Origin: Paramacrobiotus metropolitanus
Lineage: Eukaryota; Tardigrada; Eutardigrada; Parachela; Macrobiotidae
Assembly: GCF_019649055.1 (NCBI RefSeq)
Contig: NW_026570330.1
Span: 1 to 64,000, forward strand
DNA length: 64,000 nt
Reading direction: 5' to 3'
Positions 32,290 through 42,788 of the stretch are shown piece after piece (positions within the stretch are counted from its first letter, which is position 1; each line of letters opens with the position of its first letter). A program made the translations under genes and the position numbers. The notes below the pieces were generated by a model, which did not search any database, had not been told where the DNA came from, and was given only the letters and a program-made list of their open reading frames with translations.

Positions 32290-34880
32290 GTTATGGTGTG
32301 CATGCATGAGTGATATCACACTTGTATTGGGTAACTTGTATTGTTATTGGGTAACGTAGTGTGCAAACTTTATTAGCATAGAATTACTAATACCGACAAT
32401 TGCAGTATACTTAAATACGAGTATGAAATACAGGAATCCTTTTGAACCGTTCGGACGCCGCGCCGACCTTCCTAACTGTTATTAAAAGGTGGCAGTTCCA
32501 CTTGGCGCTAGATAGACGTGCACTACAGTATATGGATCGCAAGGGTGACGTGCGTAAGTGATTAGCAAATAAACGTTCCAGCTGCGCCATGAAGGAAAGA
32601 ATTTCTGATTTTTCCTTTTCAAGAATTCAAATTACATTGTGCAACGTAGCAGCTTACCGGTTTGCCAGTTCCAGCGAACGTTTTTGTTGACAGTTGAACG
32701 AATAATAACAGGAGCAGTACGTTATCCCTGCGGCAGATGTGCCACTACCAAACTTGGTATACATAACCTGGGCGTGTAATTACAGCTTAGGACTAAAAAG
32801 ACGCATAACCCCATACCCAGATATCCGTACGCACGTGGCAAGTGCACTTGTACGACAACCGGATATTTCAGCTGACCATGAGTCGTACAGCGCACTGCGC
32901 CGCATGCGTTCGGAATGCTGTGGGTGGGATTATGCGTCTTTTTAGTCCTATTATAGCTGTATCTCGTTGTGAGAAGCTCGTCTGGTGGTTAACTAGACGA
33001 TTATTGGTAACTTTACTAGCAGTATCTTTCTATCTTGAGCATTACTGAACACGGAATGGGAAACCAGGAAACTGATCCGCTGTTGATTGCCCTCACACCG
33101 AGCTTTCCTTATATGCTTTTCAGTGTGTGGATCAGAGTTCTACCTGAACGGTTCTGCCGGCGTGTGTCTGCGTAACCAGGCGCACTACAAACTTTTGAGA
33201 CCTGCGAAGAAACGTCGCCGGCGTCCGAACGTTTGCATGTGCGCTTGATTGGATTACCATCGCACTGCGACAGAAACCGTCCGGCTGCGAAAACACTACG
33301 GCTTTGAGTACAGTATTATGCAATTTCGTGTGCCGTTCCAGTAAAAATGTGCCCCTCCGAATAACCTTTGCGTTTTTCCACCTGGATGCAAGCACTTTAT
33401 TGGAGTGAAAGGTTTCCATAATTTCTATTGCTTTATAGCGTAAATTAGTCTCACCGAGCTCGCAAATAACGGTTTGCTTTGGCTAGTTGACCTTTTTTGG
33501 CATTACAGCTTCTTAACAGACCGACATGGCTTTTTTAGACAAGCGCAGCAGAATGAAAACCGAACTCCTAGCTGTGGCAGTGTGACTATATGTTCGCGCA
33601 CTTAGCTGTAAAAATGTTTTTTGCCTGCTTTCCTTTAATATTTCGTGTCCCAGTAACGGGTCATTCTTTTACTGCCTCAAATACCGGCCACCAGCGTTAA
33701 CGTGCTGCTTCTCGCTGTACTGCCGTTCCATACAAATATCAAGTTGGGCGTTAGCTTTTAGTCCAACATTACGTTCTCAGACAAACCCGCTCGTTACTGA
33801 ATTGTGAGCGATCAGCAGTACAGCATGACCAGGATAGCACAGAGGAAGTGTTTTTGTTGTGAATTTTATTTTAGTAGTCACTACTCAGTTTGTACTTGTG
33901 ATACTTATTAAAGGTTCACGGTTGGCGAAATGTCCCGTTGGCAAAATGGAAGGACACCCAAGTGCTTAGGGTTTACTTAGGATGTCAAGCACTACATTTT
34001 CATATACAGTACTAGCCGGGCACGTTTCCAGAGTCTGAGTTCCAAAAGATCTCCTTTCTTGTAAAATAATAGTGACATGCTATGCGGAAGTCGCACTACG
34101 ACTACCGCACTAGATGACCAAACCTTACTCAATCGACAAAGTGGGAAAATAAGAAAGTAAAATGTTTTCTTATGTCGAAGTTCTACTTACCAAACTGTTA
34201 CCTATTCCTACGTGCACGACTGAGTTCTGGAAGATGTAATTATCCAGATTAATTAAAAGGGATGTGACTTCCGGTAGGTACACGCTAATGCTTTCGCTAC
34301 TAGAAGACACGAGAGATCTCAGATTCAGGATGTTATTATTTAATTGCAATTTCAAAGATGTTCCAGTCAAGACTGAATTGCACATCGAAATTCAAGAGAG
34401 ATAACGCCGCAATTAACATGGGATCAATCTGGCGCTAGTGAGTCATAGAAGCTAGCAGTTATCTACCAATTAGCGGCAACATAAGCAGAACAATTCTCGT
34501 ACAATCATCAACCTGTACGACGCTGTCTGCTATCCCAGCGTCAGTAGCGTCTGTAATTGGTGCGCTCCATCCGTAGAGGCCGTGACCAACAAAAAGTAAA
34601 ATACATGGTGGATACGATTTAATGTTCACCGACCGTAAAGTGCTGCACACCGATTGTCGGCATAACAATCTCCATGACAACGACGTTGCTAACAAGCGGT
34701 GCAAAGCCGAATATCTCGAATTCAAAGTAGTGAAAGTACTCTGTTCAGTGTAGCACGTTCAGTATATGTGGCAGTAATAAATTTCTTACTACCTGTTAAC
34801 CACATTACTGCATCGAGCGCGAGCAACTGTCTGCATTATCAATACCACAGGAAAATGATGAGTCATTGAGTAGCACATTG
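32290..34880. repeat. Segmental duplicate of 46.35-47.46 kb
   Basis: Blocks collinear with the later segment: GTAACGTAGTGTGCAAACTT and TAGAATTACTAATAC (32,350-32,395 versus 46,372-46,414); CGTCGCCGG, GGATTACCATCGCA, GGCTGCGAAAACACTAC and GGATGCAAGCACTTTATT (33,210-33,420 versus 46,582-46,755); CATAACAATCTCCATGACAACG and CTGCATCGAGCGCGA (34,660-34,870 versus 47,207-47,440). The copy here is longer, so either this one gained or the other lost sequence. No gene is recognised in it. Confidence 0.75.
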
Positions 34881-35084
34881 CTTTTTATTATCCAGGCAAA
34901 ACTATGCCTTTAACGAAGACTGAATTGCATCGTTTCGCGCTCGCGCACGGTGCAGAATCGGAAGTTTATTTATCCAGATCCAAGCCTGAGCGAACACAGG
35001 TAAGCGTTTTGGTATCCGTATAAATACATAAAATGGCATCAGGTAACGCAGTTCCTGTAGTGAAACGGTGCCAGGGAAGTGGCA
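34881..35084. other. Short gene-free flank
   Basis: Nothing recognised. Confidence 0.3.
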
Positions 35085-35760
35085 GCCTCTAATTTTTCCG
35101 CAATGGCGGACATGCCTTACAGGCGGTTCTCGCTATTAAATTTTTACACAACCAACCTGGATTTCGGACTGAGCAAGTACCGAATACAGCACTTTGCCGC
35201 TTGATAGCACCCTCCCTCGGCTGGCTGCTCGATCTCTCCGGTAGGTACACCATTACTCCTCCGGTTTTTGCCTGTGTCGTCGCTTCTTTCCCCGGCTCGG
35301 CCCGATCGATCTTGACTGTGACCTTGGCCACGCCCTTCTACATTGGTGCGCACGATGGCTACGTCAGCCACTTCCGTGGACGCGTGGTGTTCTTGGCCAG
35401 CTCGTATTTTTGAGCCATCTCCAGAGCCTTTTCAAGCGTCGTGAAATCCTTGGTCATGAGATGCTGACGCGTTGCATTGCTGGCCACACCGTTCAGGAAC
35501 GTCGACGACATGTTTTTTTTCCAGCACGTCTACGGCAAAGTTCCAGTTAATTGCCTTCCGTCGCAGCTTGTGGGAGAACGCCAGCAATGTTTCCTCCAGT
35601 TTATCCACAATCTGGGCATTGGTGTTGTCATCCGGGTTACGCGGCAAGCCCATAGGGTGCAGCATCTACATCGCGTCCACGCCCAAGGCGTCCAGCAGGA
35701 TAGCCTTCTGTTCATCTGTGTCCGTAACCTTCCTCGTTGCGGTATCGGTAATATAGCTGC
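35085..35760 (-). pseudogene. gag relic of an LTR retrotransposon (second lineage)
   Basis: On the minus strand, readable in two or three frames: LPRNPDDN, IVDKLEETLLAF, then (after a shift near 35,500) the segment FLNGVASNATRQHLMTKDFT and LEKALEMAQKYELAK. This is the typical layout of a Gag capsid domain, ending with the 'LTLEKAL..A' helix of gypsy-type Gag. Several stops and shifts are present. No protease or RT follows on the minus strand. Confidence 0.55.
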
Positions 35761-35949
35761 GATATCGGAACTGCCATGACCTCCACGTCATGACAGCGGG
35801 TGCGAACCGCAGAAGGCCGGATCCACCAATCTCCTCACGGGGCGCTGCGGGAGTTGCAGAGGAGTCACATTACCCGTACCGGGCATTTTTGCTCGCGGAG
35901 TTTTGCACTAGTCGTACCTTCACGGCACTGTCACGACTTAGTACTTTAC

Positions 35950-36425
35950 TGCACAACTCACAGCACGCAGTCATGCACTCATCGCATGCAGTGTACCATA
36001 ATTGGTGGCAACTATACGGTTGCTACGTCACAAGTAGTTTCTTCTTGCCTTCGTGCGAAAGTTTTTTGCCTTTCGCAATTTGGCGGCCTCCTTGGTATTG
36101 TACTGCTAACTCAAACAGTGTGTCAAACTTTTCAACAGATGACTCTGATAACGTGTTCTGGTTGCCTCATTCTCCACTCCAGCTGTGAAAGCTGCACACA
36201 GCTGATCATCCAGCTGCGCATCTGCATACTTGCACTTGCTGATTTGAACCCGCAGCTTATTCGCGAACTCACCAGTGTCTTGCTCGGCTGCTGCCTGAGA
36301 GCCATGAAACTCGCCCGTTCCGCCCGTACGTTCACCAGTTTGCTGTAAGCAGTCTCAAGTTTCTTAAACAGCTCCGTCACCGTGTACCTACTCGGTTCTT
36401 GCGGAAAACACATCGAAACTATCAT
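35950..36425 (-). pseudogene. gag relic of an LTR retrotransposon (first lineage)
   Basis: Minus strand. TELFKKLETAYSKLVNVRAE at about 36,380-36,320 is followed, after a frame change near 36,275, by EFANKLRVQISKCKYAD and LDDQLCAAFTAGVENEATR. After a second change near 36,130 comes FDTLFELAVQYQGG. These are capsid helices of a Gag, different in sequence from the relic just downstream, so two gag relics lie head to tail. Broken; not translatable. Confidence 0.6.
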
Positions 36426-36586
36426 CTCCCGCGCTGGTCCCGCTGCTGTGAGCTACTACCACTTTTGGTGGGCATCCTCACGCCACTTTGTCGTGTTTAT
36501 ACACTTCAATAAATAATATTACCTTTTCAGCTGCTCACAAACTCAACTGACGACCTTTCGCTCACAAGTCACAACTGCATACAAGA

Positions 36587-36928
36587 CTAATATCGGTTGC
36601 TAAACACAATACAGTGATACAGTAAGACTTCACAGTATCTGTTCTGAAGACCGCACGCAGTTATACTGAAAACCCACAAACCATTGCGGGTCATCGAACT
36701 GATTTTTAAAGTAGATGGAATATTACCGTATACGTGCGCTTGGTGTTCAAATTTACACATGTTTATCATATCAGCTGAGGTTTTCCCTTTTTTTGTTGAT
36801 TGGCTTGGTAACTCTGCAACAAGCGGACGTTTACTGGTATGATCAGTCATTTCAGCAGGCTGCACTTCTTCTTGTGGATCGTCAGGGTCGATGACGCCAA
36901 TATCTAATTCACAATTTTTTATGGTCAT
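36587..36928 (-). CDS. Uncharacterised 113-codon open frame, doubtful
   Basis: Begins with an acidic, Pro-rich segment (DPDDPQEEVQPAEM) followed by a Lys-rich tract. No known domain. It may be an exon end of an unseen gene or a chance frame. The surrounding sequence to 37,500 shows no other supported gene. Confidence 0.2.
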   Translation of the reverse strand: MTIKNCELDIGVIDPDDPQEEVQPAEMTDHTSKRPLVAELPSQSTKKGKTSADMINMCKFEHQAHVYGNIPSTLKISSMTRNGLWVFSITACGLQNRYCEVLLYHCIVFSNRY

Positions 36929-37508
36929 TGCAGACGAACTTACATATGCCTGTAGAAATATGACTTGTTATATCCGGATTCGAAGGCCACCATGGTTGTA
37001 CTCGATGGGGATGAGATCATGAATATCGACAGCATAACAAAACCAACTGAATATCGAGAGCATAACAACAATGCCATGCTGGACACAAAGGTCACAGAGG
37101 TCAGACAATCTCGTGGCATCGTCGCCACTGCACTACGCCACAGTAAGTAACAGCAGCAGCAGGCGAGACTACTAACCATGTGCGAGAACATGAAGGACAT
37201 CTGTACAATACACCACACTCGCCCTTCACTTTTTCAGTTGGCAAAGTATAACAACAAACAATCAACAATCCAATAAAATAGTACTTTTCCTCTTGTTTGT
37301 TGTTTGTTTGTTTGTTTAATCAGCTTAACGTCTACAACAATCAGGTAAACGCCTGCACGAGGTTGCAGACAAACGTTCAAGATCAGCTGCCACAAAAAAT
37401 GACAGCCCCTTTCAAAAATTCTTCCAGCTATCGTAATCACAATGCACAGTAAACAAAGTTATTTCAGTATGTAACATAAAACGAAGGATATCACAATAGT
37501 CAACAAGA

Positions 37509-38534
37509 TCAATCAGTACACCCATTCTCGCACGAAAACGTTGGAGGGCCAAAGTTCAGGTCGTAGGATTTTATCAGCATCGTCTTTGAATATTCCAATC
37601 CGCGCAAACGTCGCAGTGCGCTTGTCTCCACGTGGGGAACAAAAACACTTACGAATCTGGTAGAAATTCCTTCGCTGTTCAGCTGATTGGCGATGAAATT
37701 GTTGTATGCTTTCACACTGGTGAAATTTGAATTTTCAAGGCGAGGAATACCTTTCACGCAAAAATCAGCATGTGGTTTTCGCTTACACTGCAGGGTCTTG
37801 CTCAATTCATTGCGAGGTTCCACGTCAGCACCGTTGTAGATCTGACATCCACGAATAGATTTTGGCAACCGCTTAGTAGCAACGACATGTGCATACGAAG
37901 CATGGGTTGGCGGAGATGACATAGGCGAAGGGTTCGATCGGGTTTCAATGCCAGCTGGCATAAACTCAGGACATTTCATCGCACCAAGCCGCGGCACTTC
38001 AACTTTTCGAGGTTTCCACAGTGCCCCTTTTTTCTCCATCGTCTTCCTCTTCTCATCCAGAAGTTCCCAATTTCCCGGAGCGTATCCGAAGTTTTCATCA
38101 ACAACACGCGCAACAAGAGGGTCCGAGATCACATCATCACTGTCGTATCCCCGCGCAGGGGTCTCACCGCCAGTGGCGAGTCCACATTCTATCACGAAAA
38201 CTCGTTCACATAGCTCTTGCACTCCGTTCTTTAATTCAGCGATATCATTAGACGACAAAAGGTTCTCCTTAGGAGGCTCCACGGCAAGACTTGGCAAGGT
38301 TGTGAAGGGAGTGAATTTCAGCTGGTTCTTGATGGCCACATTTTCGACAGTCAATTCTTCGATTTTCGATTCCAGGCACTTTACATGGTTAACAAATTTC
38401 TTAAGTTCGGGTATAAATTTTTCCCAATTAACTTTTGAGCCAGAAAAGTCAAAAGAAAAGTCGCAATCAGTCATGTTTCCAAAATATTCCAAAAAGTGCG
38501 AATTTCTGATAAGTTGGCAATGATATCTTGACAT
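37509..38534 (-). CDS. Coiled-coil protein resembling a retrotransposon ORF1 product
   Basis: An open frame of 341 codons. I use the ATG at 38534; the frame is open a little further upstream without another ATG. Residues about 35-70 form a heptad-like helix (FVNHVKCLESKIEELTVEN). A middle Pro/Ser-rich linker (SPMSSPPTHASYAHVV) precedes a C-terminal globular part with FCVKGIPRLENSN and ALRRLRGLEYSKTMLIKSYD. In L1-like ORF1 proteins a coiled coil is followed by an RRM-like domain that begins with a similar 'V.GIP' strand. This resemblance is weak. No RT follows within the window. A host gene of unknown function is equally possible. Intronless and uninterrupted. Confidence 0.5.
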   Translation of the reverse strand: MSRYHCQLIRNSHFLEYFGNMTDCDFSFDFSGSKVNWEKFIPELKKFVNHVKCLESKIEELTVENVAIKNQLKFTPFTTLPSLAVEPPKENLLSSNDIAELKNGVQELCERVFVIECGLATGGETPARGYDSDDVISDPLVARVVDENFGYAPGNWELLDEKRKTMEKKGALWKPRKVEVPRLGAMKCPEFMPAGIETRSNPSPMSSPPTHASYAHVVATKRLPKSIRGCQIYNGADVEPRNELSKTLQCKRKPHADFCVKGIPRLENSNFTSVKAYNNFIANQLNSEGISTRFVSVFVPHVETSALRRLRGLEYSKTMLIKSYDLNFGPPTFSCENGCTD

Positions 38535-39899
38535 AGCGTCCGCTCTCTCAGTTCTTGACGGCACGCCCTTTAGTTTCGTTTCACTTTGGCGTTACAAAAC
38601 GTCGTACGGTTCTTTTTCTACCGTAACGTATTTGTTCCTAGAGCTGTGTCACGTATTGCGAAATACGTATATTTATTTAACCAGCGCGAGAGAACTAACT
38701 GATCTGTCTGTCAGGAAGGTAAACATTCATATACTCGTTGCTAAGGGCTCCCTGACACTTCGTTGCTGGTTGCTAAGCACATGAAAGGTCATATACTAAA
38801 GCACTTGCCGTCACAAGTTGGAAAACTTCAGTTGGCTGTATGTAGGTGCTGATAGCACACTCCTGCAATGCGACAATATGCCCGCCACTTATCGCTCATA
38901 ATCATTGTCCCTTCCAAAAGAGGAGCTTGTATAACTGACAGCAATGTTTCAGCACTCCTGTCATTAGCAAAAACAATAAACTCTTACTTGATTTCCCTGC
39001 ATATAACTCCAACTGCCAACTGTTCGTTCTTTCGTTTGACAAAAGCATGATTGTATTTTTTTTAAATGAAAGACTCGTCAATCTCCACTGTTACTCCAAT
39101 ACCACCGACTTTTGCGACCCACAAATCCGTAACTATTTTAGCTTCGCATGCCCTTCGCGCCATAAATGGCCTTTTGGAAGACGGTATAGTATGTTCGCTG
39201 AAATTAATATGAAAACATAATTTCCTTTGATTAAAGATTTCATGAGCCCAGAAGCATATTAACCGAACAGCCTTGTGAAGTGGAAGATGTGAATCTTCGG
39301 AAAAAGTGCCCATCTTCATGGAATATCGGCTGTACCAGCTTGTCCGGTAATTCCATACGTAAAGATACAGAATGCATAATATGTTCAACGCGAAATTTGC
39401 CCTATGCCAGTTGCCCTATGCCAGTTGCAACAACACTACAGATACGTCGTGAATTTGTACTTATGTTTCACTGTATTGATTCGTAGGAATATACCGGACA
39501 AGCTTAATTGTACGCTGGCTAATTACGCCAAAATGTCCATGGGAACATAGCACGGTATTTTCTCCATGCAGTTCGCAATATTTCATTACTATGGCCAGGA
39601 TATACTTTATTTAGGATATACTTTATTTTCGAAGCCAGTCCCGTTTTGGACCGCACTGAAGGTGATCAGGGTGTCTCCTTAGTAACGGTCTAGCACGGGA
39701 AGGATGCCACATATCGGCTAGTGTTAGAAAATGCCTTTATTCGAAAACGGCCTAAGATACACTAGGAAGAAAGACGTGGGTTATGTACTTTGATAGATTG
39801 GAAGAGATCACGGGTGATGGCAACAGCTCAGCCAATATGACTTCCATACGTTAGAAGAAAGTTACAAGTTTCAAGTTATAAAACTACGAGTACGTACTG
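38535..39899. other. No gene recognised
   Basis: AT-rich. Contains a GCTTGTCCGGTAATTCC...TACGTAAAGATACAG segment (39,338-39,371) that also occurs at 22,238 and 49,560, and a 17-bp direct repeat TGCCCTATGCCAGTTGC (39,395-39,430). Confidence 0.4.
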
Positions 39900-40315
39900 T
39901 AAATAAAATCCCGTTAGTGAATAAAAACAATAAAGATAAACGCGATTTTGCCAGAAGTACATACCTTTATAAGATACCAAACATAATTTTACGTGGTCAA
40001 CCATGTGACAAAAGCATTTAACGCGTAAAGTGTGTTGCGTAGCGGGCCGTGGTATGGAGCGTAGCGAAACCCAGAAATCCTGTATTTCTCGCTGTACCTT
40101 TACGCAAAAAATAAATCACCGGGACTGTACACTGTGAAAGACCCACCGGCATACCACATGTTACTGAAAGACACTACAGCGTAACAGGAAATAAAAAGTT
40201 TCTTTTACGGCGCTAACATCTGTGCCTCATTTTAAGAAACCGATTTCGGGTTGATGTATTAGCAATACATCCAACAACTGGAAAATATTCCACAGGATTG
40301 TCGCGTCCGGCGTCC

Positions 40316-40678
40316 TCAAAGGCAGAAACCGGGATAACCAGAAATCGGAGCAAGACATGAACCGCTGCAACAGTGACGCTTGAAAAGACAGCGGCTCCCA
40401 GCGCGCCGGCACTCCGTGCCGCTGGCGACCGTGCCGGGTGTAAACGTATGAACCATGCCGTTACTGTCGACGTAGACGCTCGTACCGGGCCCTCCGTATC
40501 CACTGCCGCCCTGCGCAATGTTGATCACGCTCCCGTCAGCGGAAACGAACGTTCCGGCTTGGCCTCCGGCAGCAGCGGCGCCTCCCGTTCGTCCAGCGGC
40601 CACGTGCGTCCACGATAGAGCACACACAAGAGCGCATACGTACGCCAGAGCAAGAATGTGTTTTCCTGTAGTGTACAT
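40316..40678 (-). CDS. Type-1 secreted knottin precursor (intact)
   Basis: 120 residues. Start at the ATG 40678, the same Met as in the paralogues; the frame is open 28 codons further upstream but that part is promoter sequence. Residues 1-about 26 are a signal peptide (MYTTGKHILALAYVCALVCA). The prodomain is Gly/Ala-rich with INIAQGGSGYGG and TSVYVDSNGMVHTF. The C-terminal 36 residues carry six cysteines as C-X6-C-X5-CC-X3-C-X10-C, the inhibitor-cystine-knot spacing known from defence peptides, venom peptides and antimicrobial peptides. No dibasic site directly precedes the knot. A TATA-like TTATATTATA lies at 40791-40800, about 115 bp upstream. Target and role are unknown; secretion is expected. 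Confidence 0.85.
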   Translation of the reverse strand: MYTTGKHILALAYVCALVCALSWTHVAAGRTGGAAAAGGQAGTFVSADGSVINIAQGGSGYGGPGTSVYVDSNGMVHTFTPGTVASGTECRRAGSRCLFKRHCCSGSCLAPISGYPGFCL

Positions 40679-40790
40679 GGTGGGTGAGTCCAGTCGATCT
40701 AGCTTTTGGTGACATCCGGTGCAATAACAATAATGGACAATTCCACAGACATATAAACGCAAATATGGTTCAGTTTTAATACTACATTGC

Positions 40791-40800
40791 TTATATTATA
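40791..40800 (-). promoter_or_regulatory. TATA-like element of the type-1 gene
   Basis: TATAATATAA on the minus strand, about 115 bp before the ATG; the corresponding position is TATATAAG in the 28.3 and 53.8 kb copies. Confidence 0.5.
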
Positions 40801-41888
40801 CCGTGAGTGTTTAACACTGATATCCGGTCGTCATGATGTAAACTAAGAGATAACTGCTATCCGCGCAAGATCTTTAAACTGGTCATAGGCAAGCGACAGT
40901 CATTACGCTAATGTATACCTCTATCCGCCATAATCATGGATGTTTTCGGTTTAATCTTGATGTCGCACACATGCACAATTCTGACTGTACGGAGACGGAT
41001 TTGACGGTAGCACCCTAAGCGGTAAGGGGCTTCCGTTATAGGAGGAAGAAAATTAAGTTGGTGTGTTGATGGAATCTTCCGATTAATACAGCATTTCAGA
41101 CAAGTTTAACTAGGCAGTTCGCCGAAGCGTTGTAATCACAATGTACTGTGCATCGGCAGAAGCTTTACTGATTGTACCAGAAATCTCTTGTATGCGCACA
41201 AATGCAGCGGCAATCATAATCTTTAACACATTTGCTAGCTGGTCGAGCAAAAAATATTGGCTGAAAAGAAATCTCGACCACTACGTTGGACCGCTGATAT
41301 CGCATATGTATTTTGTAAAGGACAACCATAACCTTCATTGCGAGGCCCAGTCCGTAAACCCGCAAATATCTCGTCGTGAAAGAACCCATGTTTTCTGAAA
41401 ACAGACAACTATGTTTAGTATGTTACGTTATCGTAGTGTGCCGGCGGTGGTTCTCGGGCACCGTGCACTATGGGCAGCGTTTTCGTCCGCATGCAACGCG
41501 TCAATGTGAATGGATCAAATACGTAGATTTTCGGTAATTCTATCATTTGGAATCTAGCGACCGGAGTTTCTTAGTCATTCGACTACGCGCAAGATTCCAG
41601 TTGATAAGATGCAATCAGTATCTTGCTTGTCGATGCTTTTGACTATGGGTCCAGTGCAACACTACACAGCTGATCGCTGCTGGAAGTAAGATGGATATTT
41701 AATAATGTTGCACGTGTTTTAGCGAGTATCTTGAATCTCCACGCGCGTCGGCTGAGTAGCATATCTGCGTGACACACTTCATACTTCGTGGAACGATCGG
41801 TGAATTTTTCGTCATTTCCTTCACTGTTACGCTAAGGCAAATGACGACATCAAATTTACTGACTAACTAGACTGCTTTGTTCCTGATC
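40801..41888. other. Shared region between divergent type-1 and type-2 genes
   Basis: Noncoding, 1.1 kb. Alignable over most of its length with 53,940-55,700 (minus the 54.1 kb element). Conservation of the whole divergent interval suggests recent duplication rather than selection. No other gene. Confidence 0.6.
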
Positions 41889-41896
41889 TATAAAAG
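41889..41896 (+). promoter_or_regulatory. TATA box of the type-2 gene at 42.07 kb
   Basis: TATAAAAG followed 32-40 bp downstream by TTCACTCAGTT, an initiator-like sequence. The ATG is at 42067, predicting a 5' UTR of about 140 bp. In the copy at 55.9 kb the same site reads CATAAAAG. Confidence 0.65.
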
Positions 41897-42066
41897 GCTG
41901 GCTTGAGTGATTGCTACTTCACTCAGTTATTTTTTTTTTGAAGCGTTTTTTGCTAAACTCAGCAGCCGTTTGCAAGTTACCCAGAAACTTGAGCATTTTC
42001 ATCAGTATCCGCGGGAAGCAATAGCCCTTACCACGCTTTCACAGCTCCTGTATCCAAACTTTCGCA

Positions 42067-42465
42067 ATGCATTTCTCGATATCTGTGGCAAGCACAATTT
42101 CCGTGGTGTATCTGTTGGTTTGCGGACATTTTCTAGTTTGTGATGCGTGGGGAACGGTTGCCGGTGGAGTGGGACTGGGCATCCTGACTGCGTTATCCGG
42201 GAGTGGCAGTGGAAACGGAGGCGGCGGAGGAGGATCCAACACCAACATCGCACATGGCGGCATCGGATTGGGCGGTCAAGGAGGCAGCGTCTACATCGAC
42301 ATGAGCGGTCGTTCTGCAGGTGGCAGCAGCGGCTTCGAGCGGCGCAGTCACGGCCGGAGGAAGCGTGCCGTTTTCGGCGTATGCCGGGCCTTGTACAGAC
42401 CCTGTGCTATCAACTTTCAGTGCTGCAGTCGTCTCTGTACACGCGGGTTTTGCCGAATCTCTTAG
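42067..42465 (+). CDS. Type-2 secreted knottin precursor (intact)
   Basis: 132 residues. A signal peptide (hydrophobic VVYLLVCGHFLVC, cleavage near Asp-Ala-Trp-Gly) is followed by the Gly-rich prodomain with GGGGGGSN and the family motif GGIGLGGQGGSVYIDMSGRS, then RRSHGRRKR, a good furin-type processing site. The 32-residue C-terminal peptide after KR has C-X6-C-X5-CC-X3-C-X4-C. The short last loop distinguishes it from types 1 and 3. Two polyadenylation signals (42600 and 42616) follow 135-150 bp after the stop. It lies divergent to the type-1 gene at 40.3 kb. Likely an extracellular peptide; its role (antimicrobial, toxin-like or structural) cannot be told from sequence. Confidence 0.88.
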   Translation: MHFSISVASTISVVYLLVCGHFLVCDAWGTVAGGVGLGILTALSGSGSGNGGGGGGSNTNIAHGGIGLGGQGGSVYIDMSGRSAGGSSGFERRSHGRRKRAVFGVCRALYRPCAINFQCCSRLCTRGFCRIS

Positions 42466-42599
42466 CGGCGTTGTGGGATAAGAGGCTGATTTAAATTTAT
42501 TCATTTAGCGCCGTTTGTTACCCACCGCGTTACTTGAAGGAGAAATTCTTGTGCGCCTCTGATATGCAGCTTTGTGTAAAAAATGTTTTGAGAAATGAT

Positions 42600-42621
42600 A
42601 ATAAACCGAGACAGAAATAAA
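42600..42621 (+). terminator. Two AATAAA signals after the type-2 gene
   Basis: AATAAA at 42600-42605 and 42616-42621; both are conserved in copy B near 56,399 and 56,415. Confidence 0.6.
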
Positions 42622-42788
42622 AGACCTCGATATTACTGCATCGATCGTATGCTGCTGTAAAATATATGGATAACAGCACTATAAAGCAATGGTTAGGCGA
42701 TCCCGCGTACGTCATTAATCTTCTGATTACATAGTAATAGTCTTCAGCGGATATAAATGTCAGAGCGTTGCGACAAGTCAGCCGTCCA

